Assembly (NCBI GenBank): GCA_964035795.1
Contig: OZ038321.1
Span: 14,191,971-14,255,970 of the forward strand
Direction: 5' to 3'
Length of the DNA stretch: 64,000 nucleotides
Origin: Pterobdella sp. o SKG-2022
Lineage: Eukaryota; Annelida; Clitellata; Hirudinida; Piscicolidae
Shown here: one piece after another, positions 22,201-52,675 of the stretch
Layout: every line of letters starts with the position of its first letter
Position numbering within the stretch: position 1 is the first letter of the stretch
The notes under the pieces: generated by a model
Database searches by the model: none
The model's input: only the letters and a program-made list of their open reading frames with translations
What the model was told of the DNA's origin: nothing
Position numbers and translations under genes: made by a program

Positions 22201-25200
22201 TGATAAATATGATTATGGATATAAGACTCATCATCATCATTATCGTTTTTACATACCTTTCCTACATTCCTATCGTGTGTTTAACAAAACTATTAATTTA
22301 TATGAAAATGAAAAAACTGAACCAATTTTCCTAAAGGGAACGAAGTCATAGACGAAGTGAGAGAGTGGAGACAGTGGAAAAGGAGGAAGAATTTGGAGTG
22401 GTATGAAATCAACCGTTGCAACATTCTTTCTATCACTTTCTATGGTAGCATGAGATTGTGAGTGCTCAAAATGAATAATCTTTGACGTCACGTTACTAAT
22501 AATTTTTTGAGTAACTTTATGAATTATATGAATATTAATGGAGCCGATATTATAGTCCTATTTTATTGAAGTGGCATAATATATAATTTATACCAAAAAA
22601 GTTGTGAAATATTCAATAAAAAAATTAACAAAAACATACTCAATAATCGAAGATTTTCCCACAAAACTTTAAATTATAATTAATTATACATACAACTGAT
22701 TTAACATTTTTTTAAGCCATATTGATAATGTAAACTGCATTTGAACCTTGGTGTACTGATTGTCCTCAAGCAGTTTGATCTGGTCTGCAGGCTTTGCTGT
22801 CTCTACATACCTTATAGATTGGTTTTTCGCAATGATTGGTAGCTAAAAAAGAAAAATAAGAAAACTACATTGAAGAAGACAATGATTGAAAGATCATAGT
22901 TATATACTAATTATTGTAAACCTAAACAAAAATCAAAGTAATGGTTTATATTAAAAATAGTTCAAATAGGTTATATCAGACAAATCATCATCTTTCTTTT
23001 TGGAAGCCATTTTCCTCAGTAGATGGTAGGGCTTTCTTGAAAACAATTCTTTCAAACATATATAATCATTGATTGAATAATGCTTCAATGTAACAATACC
23101 ACAATTAACACACAATTATTACATTTTACTTCCATAACGTTACTTCTAAACCATTTAATCATGCTTCACAAATGTATCTCCAGTATTGGTTAACCATATG
23201 GTATAACTACACAAAATGGTTTATGTAATGCAGTATTTATAAAGCGCTTTTGCATATAGATCAAAGCTCTAGCAAAAAATTTAATGTAGTGAAAACACAC
23301 TGCGAAACAGGTGCTAATAGTTGGCTCACACAGTATCAAACGCCATAACTAATTATTCTTAGGCTCTACTAGCTAAGTTATATGGAAAAACAATTCAGTT
23401 ATTAATCCACGAAGCTCTTAGATGAACTAAAACAACATCATCATTGGTCAATCAATCAAACAATAAGGTTCACTTTCTGAAAGAAGGAACTGATCTAATG
23501 GCATCCAGGTGACTATCAGAAATGCCATCGAGAGACAAAGTTGCTCCTTGGCATTGTAATAGTATAGAAGCTGGGTTCGACAGAAAGTGGTGAAGGAGAG
23601 ATAACTGAAATGGTTTAGTTTTGTTATTCATCATTCAAAATGAATATTTAAAAAAAAAATTAGGCCTTTACTTAAAGTCCTATCTGATATAAAACAAATA
23701 ATTAAACTCCTAGCTTAAAAATCCATTCACTAATAAAAAATTGAATTTTACAACATAAAAAGATTGGAAACACTGCAAAAACCATGGAATAACACCAAAA
23801 AAACTACCTTATAAGATTTAACAAAGTTTTGTATAGAAAAGTCGTTGTATAAAAAACAATCTAAAAGGAAGTTGTACTCTCGTGAACCAAGTCTGAATGG
23901 ACTTTTTGCATCCAAGCAAAGCTGTTATTGAGGTAGGTTGGTGAATGAATAAATAAGACTTATAATACAAACTGAAATTTGTTAAAAACAATTAAAAAAT
24001 TAGTTAAAAATCATACAAGAATTGAATCTAAACGAAACCTTATCTACTAGGATAGAAAGATGTTGGGAGGATGGTAAGGAGAACAAAGGCTGAAGAGACA
24101 AGAGAGCTATTGATGATCTTGAAAGAGATGAATGGATGTAGGAAATGTTTGTTGAAATACCAAAGATAAGACATATTGGTAGTTGTTGACGGTAGTTACT
24201 GTCGGGTTAAATTATTAATAGAAATTATATGTATTGAGGTGTATAACATCCCCAATGTGATCTATTTTATGAAAAAAATTTATGTAGTAATATATAGAAA
24301 AAAATAATGTGAACATGAAATAAAATAGATATAATAGTCACAAAACCACCTCAAAATACAAATGAAGTCCTGTAGGACTGTTGTGCTGAAGCTCTCAAGG
24401 TCCTCGAAGATTATCACTATTGGAGCATCTTCATATCTATTTTGATGAGCTTTCTTCAAGCTTATCACCTCTTCAACACCCAACAAGCCATAATCTTTTG
24501 AGCTTTTCAACTTTAATTTTTCATGGTTGCTTTCAACCAAACCTTCATTCCCACCCTCAGAACTATCGCTGATAGAATCTATATCAGAATCACTAGAACT
24601 TTCATCATCATTTTCTTCTTCTACTTTATTACTCCTTGTTAGATAATCTTCATCTATAACACTATTATCATCATCATCATTATTATCACTATCTGCATCA
24701 CTGAAGCCATCTTTGAAATACAATGAATAGTTTTGCACTCTAGATTTAGCGGTAGATAATCTCGCAGATCTTCTAGCAGACTTTGGAGGGGATAAAACTG
24801 GAGTTTTAACAGGAGTGAAAAACTTTTTTGATGACTTTTTTATCGAATCCACATTGAGATCACGTTTTTTTAAAGGTGTAGACATCACTTCATTTTCCTT
24901 ACCAATGTTTAAAGAGTTCTTAAAATTTTCTTTTTTGGATAAATCATTAACAACATTGTTGTGAGATTCAAGTGAATTATTTTTCAGAGAAGTGTCCAAT
25001 TTCCTCGGTGACCTCCTGGCTTTAAGGGCTGCAAAGGAGTGTTGTTTGTTATCAGAAATTTTTGTTTCATCAGTCTTGTATGCAACATCTGAAGACTTTT
25101 TTTGAGGAGTTATAATAGATAGATCATTGAATGCTGATAAGGCTTTGCTGGGAGATGGCTGCAATACAACAATAAATATTGTATTTTATATTAATAATTT

Positions 25201-26885
25201 TTCAATTTTAAATAATTCAAGTAACCATTAAATTTCATGCTATGAGAAAAAATAAGTTGAAAGAAAATCATTAATGTTTATACATATTTATTGAATTATA
25301 TTGGAATGATGGATTTTAATTAATCCTTCAAATTTTGTGTTTGAAGGATTTTTGACCAGGTGATTAAAATGATCATAATATGATATATAATTCAAAAGTT
25401 TTCTATTATAGCATATTACGATGAAAATTTTTATCATTGGGCTTTTACATGTATTAAGTCAACCACTAGGCAACTTCTAATTAGGGTTTCTGTTGCTCAT
25501 TAAATCTCTTCTACAACTCCATGGGAGAATGCAAATGACAACATGAAAATAAATAATTACATAAGCTGATGTTTTGAGAGAGTCATACCACTCCATAACA
25601 ACCGACATATTTGCCATTCTCTTAGGCCTCTTTCTGCTCACCGACCTGTTCAACACAACATTCACCTCTTCATCCTCAATATCACTGTCATCCTGGTGTG
25701 TTAATGATGACTTCAAGTTAAGAGAATTTTGAATTGCAAGAGTCAACTAAATGAGTGTGAAAGGGAAGCTATAAAAATATAATATTTAAACATAGCAATG
25801 TAATAAAGCCTAAATGACTTAAGTTGTCTTCATATAAGCTTAACCAGCTTTACATTTATACTTTTTTCAAAAAATGAACCATAATTAGATATTTTCTAAT
25901 AATGTTTTTCATTATCAATAATGACTCTAGATAATGAACCATGGACTGTTGTTGAGTGAGTTGAATGATGAGAGTATTAATGAGAGACTTCAAGCTATTG
26001 CATTTGACAGACTTCAATGAAACTACATGAGTTGTGAGTGTTTGGATAATGTTCTTTAATAGGTCAATGAAAATCAGATCATGGTCTTGCTTGTTTATTC
26101 CTTTGGTTTATATCATATATGTTCATGATAATGAAATTAATAGCAAAATGTAACAATAGGGTATTAATAAAATTTAAATTAGCCTAAATTGAAGGAAACT
26201 ACATCAAAAACTTCTTATTAACTGGAAAATACTGAGCCTTTCAATATTTTATGATAATATTAATATTGAAGCTTTAGTATCCATAATATTCATCACCTAA
26301 GACCAAAGCAGCAGTAGGGATTTCAGTTGATGAATTTTTGAGTAATTGGTTTGTATATGTAACACTATTTGAAGATATACTTTGAGTGTTTGAAACCATT
26401 ATATTGCTTGTTTGCATATTTTCTTGAGAATTTTTGAATGTCTCATGTGAATTTGACAGATACTTTATGACATCATTGAACAGCTTGAAGTTTATTTCTT
26501 TTTGTATAACCTGGAAAAAGATACAATATTTAGAATTGTATATTATATAAAAAAAGCTGTTTTTTTAACTGATAAATTTAATATTAAACTTAACTAACAT
26601 CTACATTTTCTTGAACAGAATGGATAAACTTGTCATGAAGCTTTATGCGACTATGGAGTAAGTCTTTATTATCCATGCTATGAGAAATACTAGGTAAAAT
26701 ATCTGCAAAATCATAATAGTATTTGAGCTTTAAAAATTAAACTATGATGTCAATAGTACCTTTTTTGGCTTTAAGCTTTTTACCTTTGTACAAAAAAACT
26801 CCCTAGTTTGAAATTTGAAAATTTATTAAAAAACGTATAAAAAATTATTTTGTAAAATTCTCACTTTAGATACAGAAGTTGACAT
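16298..26885 (-). CDS. ORC3: Origin recognition complex subunit 3
   Basis: Twenty minus-strand exons: 26885..26865, 26802..26784, 26702..26599, 26510..26297, 26100..25940, 25746..25561, 25158..24350, 24198..24039, 23921..23808, 23604..23474, 22810..22747, 22439..22323, 22141..22062, 21757..21561, 21340..21249, 19313..19228, 18966..18821, 18507..18287, 17988..17918, 16403..16298. All phases agree and the sum is 3099 nt (1032 residues plus stop). ORC3 is a core subunit of the complex that marks replication origins. Family blocks, in order: 'MSTSVSKGVFLYK', '[12 protein letters not shown]', '[17 protein letters not shown]', '[10 protein letters not shown]', '[15 protein letters not shown]', 'PRELYGMC', 'ELPLHEVMY', '[12 protein letters not shown]', '[20 protein letters not shown]', and C-terminal '[18 protein letters not shown]'. 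Vertebrate ORC3 is about 711 residues; the excess is mainly exon 25158..24350, a roughly 230-residue charged, Ser-rich insert before the P-loop-like segment. Large introns hold a LINE, a SINE and MITEs. Confidence 0.95.
16683..16837. mobile_element. Palindromic MITE family A, intact copy
   Basis: Arms of about 67 bases (16683-16749 and 16771-16837) with a few mismatches and a 21-base spacer. The arm starts TATAATAGAAACAA and includes 'CGAAGCTTTTTGTAAGAG'. It lies in the last ORC3 intron. No coding capacity; mobilising enzyme unknown. Confidence 0.8.
16873..17838. mobile_element. Repeat family B, long (about 0.95 kb) member
   Basis: Left end 'AGAGACATCGTATGTA' and an arm 16900-16949 ('ACATCAGATAAGAGAAAT') match in reverse the arm 17791-17838 ('TTTCTCTTATTTGATG'). 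The right 105 bases also match the 164-bp element at 33214-33377 ('AAGGCTAAACT', 'TCGAAAATT'). The interior has no credible ORF; a hydrophobic minus-strand frame at 17016-17357 is low-complexity. A solo family A arm is nested at 17519. Located in the last ORC3 intron. Confidence 0.6.
17519..17583 (+). repeat. Solo left arm of MITE family A
   Basis: About 60 bases nearly identical to the left arm of the 16683 element (AATAGGAACAAACACTAAG ... ACGAAGCTTTTTGTAAGAG) with no matching right arm nearby. It lies inside the long family B element. Confidence 0.75.
19544..21100 (+). mobile_element. 5'-truncated non-LTR retrotransposon with 14-bp target-site duplication
   Basis: Inserted in the ORC3 intron between exons 21249 and 19313, opposite in sense to the gene. 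The direct repeat ATTTATGTATGGTA occurs at 19544-19557 and 21087-21100; the element body is 19558-21086 and ends in repeated TTGATTGATA-type 3' sequence. It encodes RT: '[14 protein letters not shown]', '[17 protein letters not shown]', '[11 protein letters not shown]', '[15 protein letters not shown]' (catalytic YADD), then a Cys/His cluster, '[15 protein letters not shown]' and '[11 protein letters not shown]'. Stops at 20057-20059 and 20300-20302 and a shift near 20780 disable it. A 22-base tandem duplication lies at 20838-20881. The 5' end starts within RT, so the endonuclease is lost. Confidence 0.9.
20225..20375 (+). other. PHD-like zinc finger embedded in the non-LTR ORF
   Basis: Between the RT thumb and the conserved C-terminal 'FCYLGD' block, the frame reads C-x2-C-x10-C-x2-C-x4-H-x2-C-x15-C-x2-C, a Cys4-His-Cys3 order as in PHD fingers. 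A stop codon (20300-20302) lies between the fourth Cys and the His, so the finger was intact only in the ancestor. Described separately because its position inside the RT reading frame is unusual. Confidence 0.6.
23221..23385 (-). repeat. tRNA-derived SINE, copy b
   Basis: Same element as at 755, 31528 and 55571, more diverged: tail 'AAAGCGCTTTATAAATACTG' (minus strand) on the left and degraded tRNA-like head on the right. It is in the ORC3 intron between exons 23474 and 22810, in the sense of the gene. Confidence 0.75.
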
Positions 26886-27256
26886 GATTTCTTGGTTTCA
26901 ATTGACAAGACTACAGAAATTCAAAATATTCTAATTCAGATCAGTATATATGAATAAAGAATATTTTTCGAAAAGTGCGCTCTGATTAAAGAATTGGTTC
27001 ACTTTTATTTTTATTTAGCGGCAAAATTTTATATTAGAAATAAAATATTCAAAAAATTCTGTTTTTCAACTTTTGGGAATAAAATAACTTCATTCTTTAT
27101 ATTACCTTTACTTAATCTTAAAAAAAAACATTTTCACTGGTTTATATAATCTTGTAATGTAACGCGTTTTGGAAATCCTTCTGTGAAGAATTATCTCTGC
27201 GAGTGTTATATAAGGGGAAATTTTTTTTCCTATGTCTGAGAGGTTGCTTTTTGAAA
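26886..27256. promoter_or_regulatory. Presumed bidirectional promoter, ORC3 / ABCC
   Basis: 371 bases between divergent start codons; A+T-rich, no repeat, no core element identified. Role inferred. Confidence 0.4.
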
Positions 27257-43385
<16,129 letters not shown>

Positions 43386-44888
43386 ATGTTCTATTGTGTG
43401 TTATATATATATATATTAGATATGTACTTTGAATATAAATATATTTTCAAGTATTTCAAAATATAAATAAGTAATATAGATAAGGTTTATTTTATAAATG
43501 TAGGAATGTAGTATGCGGTTTTTTATTTCATTTTCATCGGTGATGGGTGCATATATTTTCAGAATGACATTAGAGTGTTTGAGGGTTAAGTTGTTTTATA
43601 CGGCTGTTTTAGTTTAGGTTTTTTCTACATTGTATGTAATATATTGTAATCTTATTAGTTGCTTGTAGAAAATGGATTCAATGTTTGGTTTATATTGGTT
43701 ATATTAGCGTTATATAATGTTTGAAGTGTAGTTGACGAGTTTGCGTTCTTTTTACCAAGATGATGTAAATATTTTAGCCTGAAATTAGGATTTAGGGATT
43801 GAGTTTTTTAAACAAGATATTTCAATTCAGCCATTTTCCTCATGTTTTATATAGTATATCCTAATTTCAATAGATTTTTTTAGAATATAGATTCCAGGTT
43901 TGAGTACATTAGTTTTTTCTAATGATTATTTAACAAATACGTTACATGCTTCTAGTAGCTTAAATTATGTGCATGATTGCTAGTGAGGCTTATATTAATG
44001 GAACCATGGTACTTTGAATATTTAAATTAATGTTTGAGTTAGATTTAATCTTTTATTATATATGTTCATAGTTTTGACCCATTTAATCAAGCTTGATTGA
44101 TATAACTTAAAAATTTTTTATAGCTTAATTAAAACGGATCTATAACTTAGAGTTCCATTACTTACTTGTATGATTTGTATCGTAGCGTAAGTTTTAGTCA
44201 CTTTTTCACTATTTTATTTTACATAAAACTTTATAATTAGACAAAATTACTGGATTGATACGTTTGCAATTGGTATCTATCAATTAAAAAGTTATGAATC
44301 AATAGCTACTTCACATTTTTTTGTAGAAGTTAACTTTGGTCAAGTCATAAGCTTTCATATATTAATCTCCTTATCAGAGTTTTAGAATAGCATATGAAAA
44401 TATTTAATATATTTGCTACCTGAACGATTATGTGAATAATTCTAATTTAGTGTGTCTCCATAATTTACACTTGAGATCTCGGCGTAATGACTTAAATACT
44501 AGTGATGGGATGTTTTTTTATTCAAATGTAGTTAACTACAATTAATGCTTTCTATGGTTAATTAGTGTTGTGATGGTTAAATTTTATTTTCAATATGATG
44601 TATAAAAGTTTATTCAATTTGATTTTCATCGTTGAGATTTTGCCATTTTCGGTATCCAATAAACTTTTAGCGCAGTGTAGAGCAAGCTTTTGTCTTGTAT
44701 GTTTAAACGTTGATTAGCTCCATTCTGAAGGTTCAATTCGTTTGTTTTAAAGGATTAGCTCAAAGTTGTTGAAGATATTAAAAAAATTCAGCTTGTGTCT
44801 CTAGGCACTACAGTTTAAAAATGTTTGCAAGATAACATAATTACATAGCTAATTATAAAATTTTTTTGAAGTATATGGTCCCACTCAA
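43386..44888. other. Intergenic, no gene recognised
   Basis: The ABCC 3' untranslated region presumably occupies the first part; a (TA)n run at 43404-43417 follows the stop. Otherwise A+T-rich sequence with no credible ORF or repeat seen. Confidence 0.6.
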
Positions 44889-47800
44889 ATGTTAGCTAAT
44901 AAGCACAAAGACATATATGAGACCTTCCTGCAGCAGCTAAAGACTAGCATCAAGACAAAAAATAGACAAATATTAATTATTCAAGGAGACTTTAATGCAA
45001 GAATTGGCAGATGTTTTCGAAAAGTACAACATAAAGGAGTTTCAGCAAAAGGATGTGAAAGCAATAATGGTAGTCTTCTGAATGAATTTATGGTCACAAA
45101 CAACTTTATAGCAACAAATACATTGTTTAAACACCTAACAACATGGCAAGAGAAGCTAAAAGATAAAACAATTCACAACACCATGGACTACATTTTATCG
45201 TACAATAGAATGAAAAGATTCATAATAGACTCTAAAAGCTGTTCAGGCATAACTACATCAACAGATCATAGGCTTGTTAAAATGAAACTCACAATAACCA
45301 AAACCCATCAAATATTGAAACAAACCCCCGGCAAAACAAGACGACTGAACCCAATAAACAACTTTCCAAACCTTGCTTCCAACAAATTCTCAAACATTGA
45401 AACCTTCCAAAATACTGCGCTCAAATCTGCCCTGAAATCCTTCAAAAAACTAGAAAACAATCCTACACTAGATGAAGACTCAGACACCAAAACACTCAAA
45501 AACAAATTCAACAGAATTGGGAAAAACTGAATAATTGTAAAATAAATAAATCAACAAAAATCAAACTAAATAAAGAAAAGCACGACTTACAAAAACAAAT
45601 CAACAAAAGGTATCTTAAAACAACCAAATTATAACAATTATAAAATTATAACATATTATAACAAATTATAACATTATAGTTTTTTTTATTTTTTGGCGCC
45701 AATCAAAAATGGGCTGTCGAAGTTATAATGGCGACTCGAATAGTTGATTTTTATACTTAAAAACTGCATAATTCAGTTGAAAATGTCAAAATATTATTAT
45801 TTAAAATAATTTCACAATTTTTTTTTCAAAAGTCGATAACTTAAGTACAATAACATACAAGAACTACTTCTTTTGGGATGATTTCGGATTTTTTGCTTTC
45901 CATAGAAAGAAGATAAATTGTGACCATCACCAATTTCATCTTATGCAACAACAAAAATTACAAAGATAAACGCTTCATGGTGTTTTGGGAGTATAAAGAC
46001 TGGCATTACTTGGATGAAAATTCTATAAAAGATTAAAAAAAATATCATCATTTAATTAATATCAAAAAATGTAACAATGAAGAAAAAGATAAGCAATTTC
46101 TGGTTTCAATTGTGATGATGTGGAAGGCCCATCGAAAAAAAAAGATGACAATGATGTTGTTCAAATTTTGTCTAAAATTGACATTTTATTGCTCAAACTT
46201 TTTATTCAAAGTTTTCCTCATATATATTTTTTTTTTATCATCACAGATTTAATTATTTTTCTACATTCATAAAATTAACTCAGTTTTCTAAATGTCATTT
46301 ATATAAGTATTATTATGATTGCTTTTGTTTCAAACAACAGACCTTTTTTTCATATAATCTTAGTTAACTGTTTTGTTTATATAGTTATACTTGCATAGTT
46401 ATTTTTTAAATTGTCATATCTAAGAAAGCTTACATTGCATTCAAAGTTCTTAATACTCAGTGGTCTAGAAAGTCCTGAAGTTAATGCCACTATAATCATA
46501 CTCGTATTTGATTTGATTTGAAGAACTACTCAAAGAAATTGAGAACTCCAACTACAACACAAAAATGAACAAAGCTATAAAATTTCTCAAAATCAATAAC
46601 TATATCAACAAAACACCTCCACCTACTCTATCAACAACCAGGATTTAACCAACCACTACATGAAGAAATTTTCCAGCACACCCACAACAATACAACATAA
46701 TCATTACAAAAATATCAAAGTTGTACTAAATCTCAAAGAAGTCAAAGACTCAATCATGAAACTTAGAAACAATAGATCCCCTGGATATGATAAAATTCAA
46801 GCTGAATTAATAAAACTTTTACATATAAAAACTATTGAAAAATTCACTCATGTTATAAACTCAACCATCAACAATGATCTACCCCATAAATTAGGACTAG
46901 GTATATTAATTCCTATACATAAACCAAACAAAACAAAAAACTTAAAAAATACTAGACTCATAATACTACTTCAATAATAAGAAAAACAATTTCAAATATA
47001 ACTCTTGCTAGAATTTCACCATCAATTAAAAAATTTATCTCTCACAACCAAGTAGTCTACAGAAAAGGGAGATCAATAGAAGATGTTGTCTGGACCTACA
47101 AGATGAAAATTGCCAGTACCTTAACCTTAGGAAAAACACTGAACATTCAAGGCATAGATCTGTCATCTGCTTTTGATACAGTGGATCGTGGAAAACTTAT
47201 GAAAGTTATAGACCGCATTTGTTTACCTGAAGACTCAAAACTAGTGAACTTTCTTTTGAAAGACACTAAACTAAGAGTCAGAACGAACGAAGAAGGCTCC
47301 ATATTTGCAACAAACATAGGTGTCCCACAGGGTGACGGGCTCAGTCCAGTCCTCTACAACGTATTTAGAAGCAGCTATGAAAGACATTAGGAATTTAGTG
47401 CTCTCAAAAGAAAAAGCGTATGCTGATGACGTAGACTTCATAAGTAAAGATGGTATAGACCTCGACATTATCGAAAAAACCCTGGCTTAACTTACAAATG
47501 AACAAAGGAAAAACTGAAACTCTATCAATTGATGGTAAAAATGTTGAATGGAAGAAAAGCAAAAAATTATGAATGCTTCTTGACTTTAAAGAAGAATGGA
47601 AAAGAAGGGAAAATCTAACAATGGTAGCCATGCGAAAAATGAACAAAATATGGACGTCAAGCATAGCAAGACCGAAAAAGGTAAGAATCTATAAAGCATA
47701 TGTCTAATCAATTATGCTTTTCGGCTGCAGCACTTGGTCGATGAACAAAGAAATGGAAAGATCAATAGACAGCTTTAACAGAAGAATGGTGAGACACGCA

Positions 47801-48126
47801 TGTCTACACAGAAGTAAACGTTCTCATTGAACCACCAACATGTGAAGTGAAAAAACGACGCTGCAGATGCTAGGCCACATTTTGCGTATGAAAGACCATG
47901 TTTCGGCAAAAAAAGCAACCATTGATGCCATTAAAACCAAAAAAAACGAGGAAGACCATATACCAGCCTACTTACCACCATCAAAGATGACTTGAAACGT
48001 CATTCTCTATCAATAGAAGAGGCAATCGAACTTGCAAAAGACAGGAAATCGTGGAAGTTGGAGGAAAGCCGTGCTTCGGCGAACGAAAAACTAACTATTG
48101 AATCAACTACAACGGTTTCACTGGTC
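44889..48126 (+). mobile_element. Broken non-LTR retrotransposon (endonuclease plus RT)
   Basis: Plus-strand endonuclease 'IIQGDFNARIG' (about 44975), 'TIHNTMDYIL' and 'STDHRLVKMKL' (TDH block), a charged linker to about 45630, then after an insertion of about 890 bases 'LRNNRSPGYDKIQAELIK' (46755), 'GIDLSSAFDTVDRGKL' (47150), 'GVPQGDGLSPVLYNVF' (47320), 'AYADDVDFI' (47418, catalytic YADD) and a C-terminal 'MLGHILRMKD' (47866). Several stops and shifts. It is a different lineage from the LINE at 19558. Missing N-terminus of the endonuclease. Lies between ABCC and U2AF2. Confidence 0.85.
45632..46522 (-). mobile_element. Insertion into the LINE, ending in repeat family C
   Basis: The LINE frame stops near 45630 and resumes near 46523. 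The intervening segment has a TTATAACA-rich left border, a G+C-richer patch 'GGCGCCAATCAAAAATGGGC' near 45696 and no credible ORF. Its right 130 bases (46390-46522) are the reverse complement of the repeat at 42832. It is likely a non-coding DNA element or a retroelement fragment; class not determined. Confidence 0.55.
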
Positions 48127-48431
48127 TGAAATAAATATAAAAAAATGTATTAAATGAAAACTAAATAAATGATTAAATATAATTGTTCGATGTGAAACTA
48201 ACATACATTTTTTTGAAAAAGACAATGCAAAAAAACTTTTTCAAAAATAAAAATAACTTTAAATATTGTTCATTTTTGATACTTTTAAAAATTAAACAAA
48301 AGGTTTTCGTTGTTTGTCATTACTCTTATGAACGATAATACAGTTTGTCGATTTTTTAAGAATTATTTCAAGAAATAAAGAGTATAAAGTTTTTTTGCAT
48401 AAAAATTTTATAGGTTGTTAATTTATTTAAA

Positions 48432-52412
<3,981 letters not shown>

Positions 52413-52675
52413 AATAGCGATTGGTTATTTTAATATAAATGTGTTATATAACTGTTTAAAATATTTTTAACACTTATTAATGATGAAGAAAGGTATTGAT
52501 ATGTTAGTTTCAAATAAAATGCTCCAAAGTCTTCGCTATATGATTTATTTTTAAAATTCTCACCTGGATTGTGCGTTTGGTTATTAGAAATATCTATTTT
52601 GTGTTTTCAAGTATTTAGGTGAAACTTCAAAGAAATAATTAATGATGCCTTAAATAAAATCAAAATTTATAAAAA

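Noticed and set aside
22981..23040. Possible extra ORC3 exon (basic, Lys-rich minus-strand frame)
   Set aside because: Flanking exons 23604..23474 and 22810..22747 already join in phase and match the family wording (FRK/YVE) without it.
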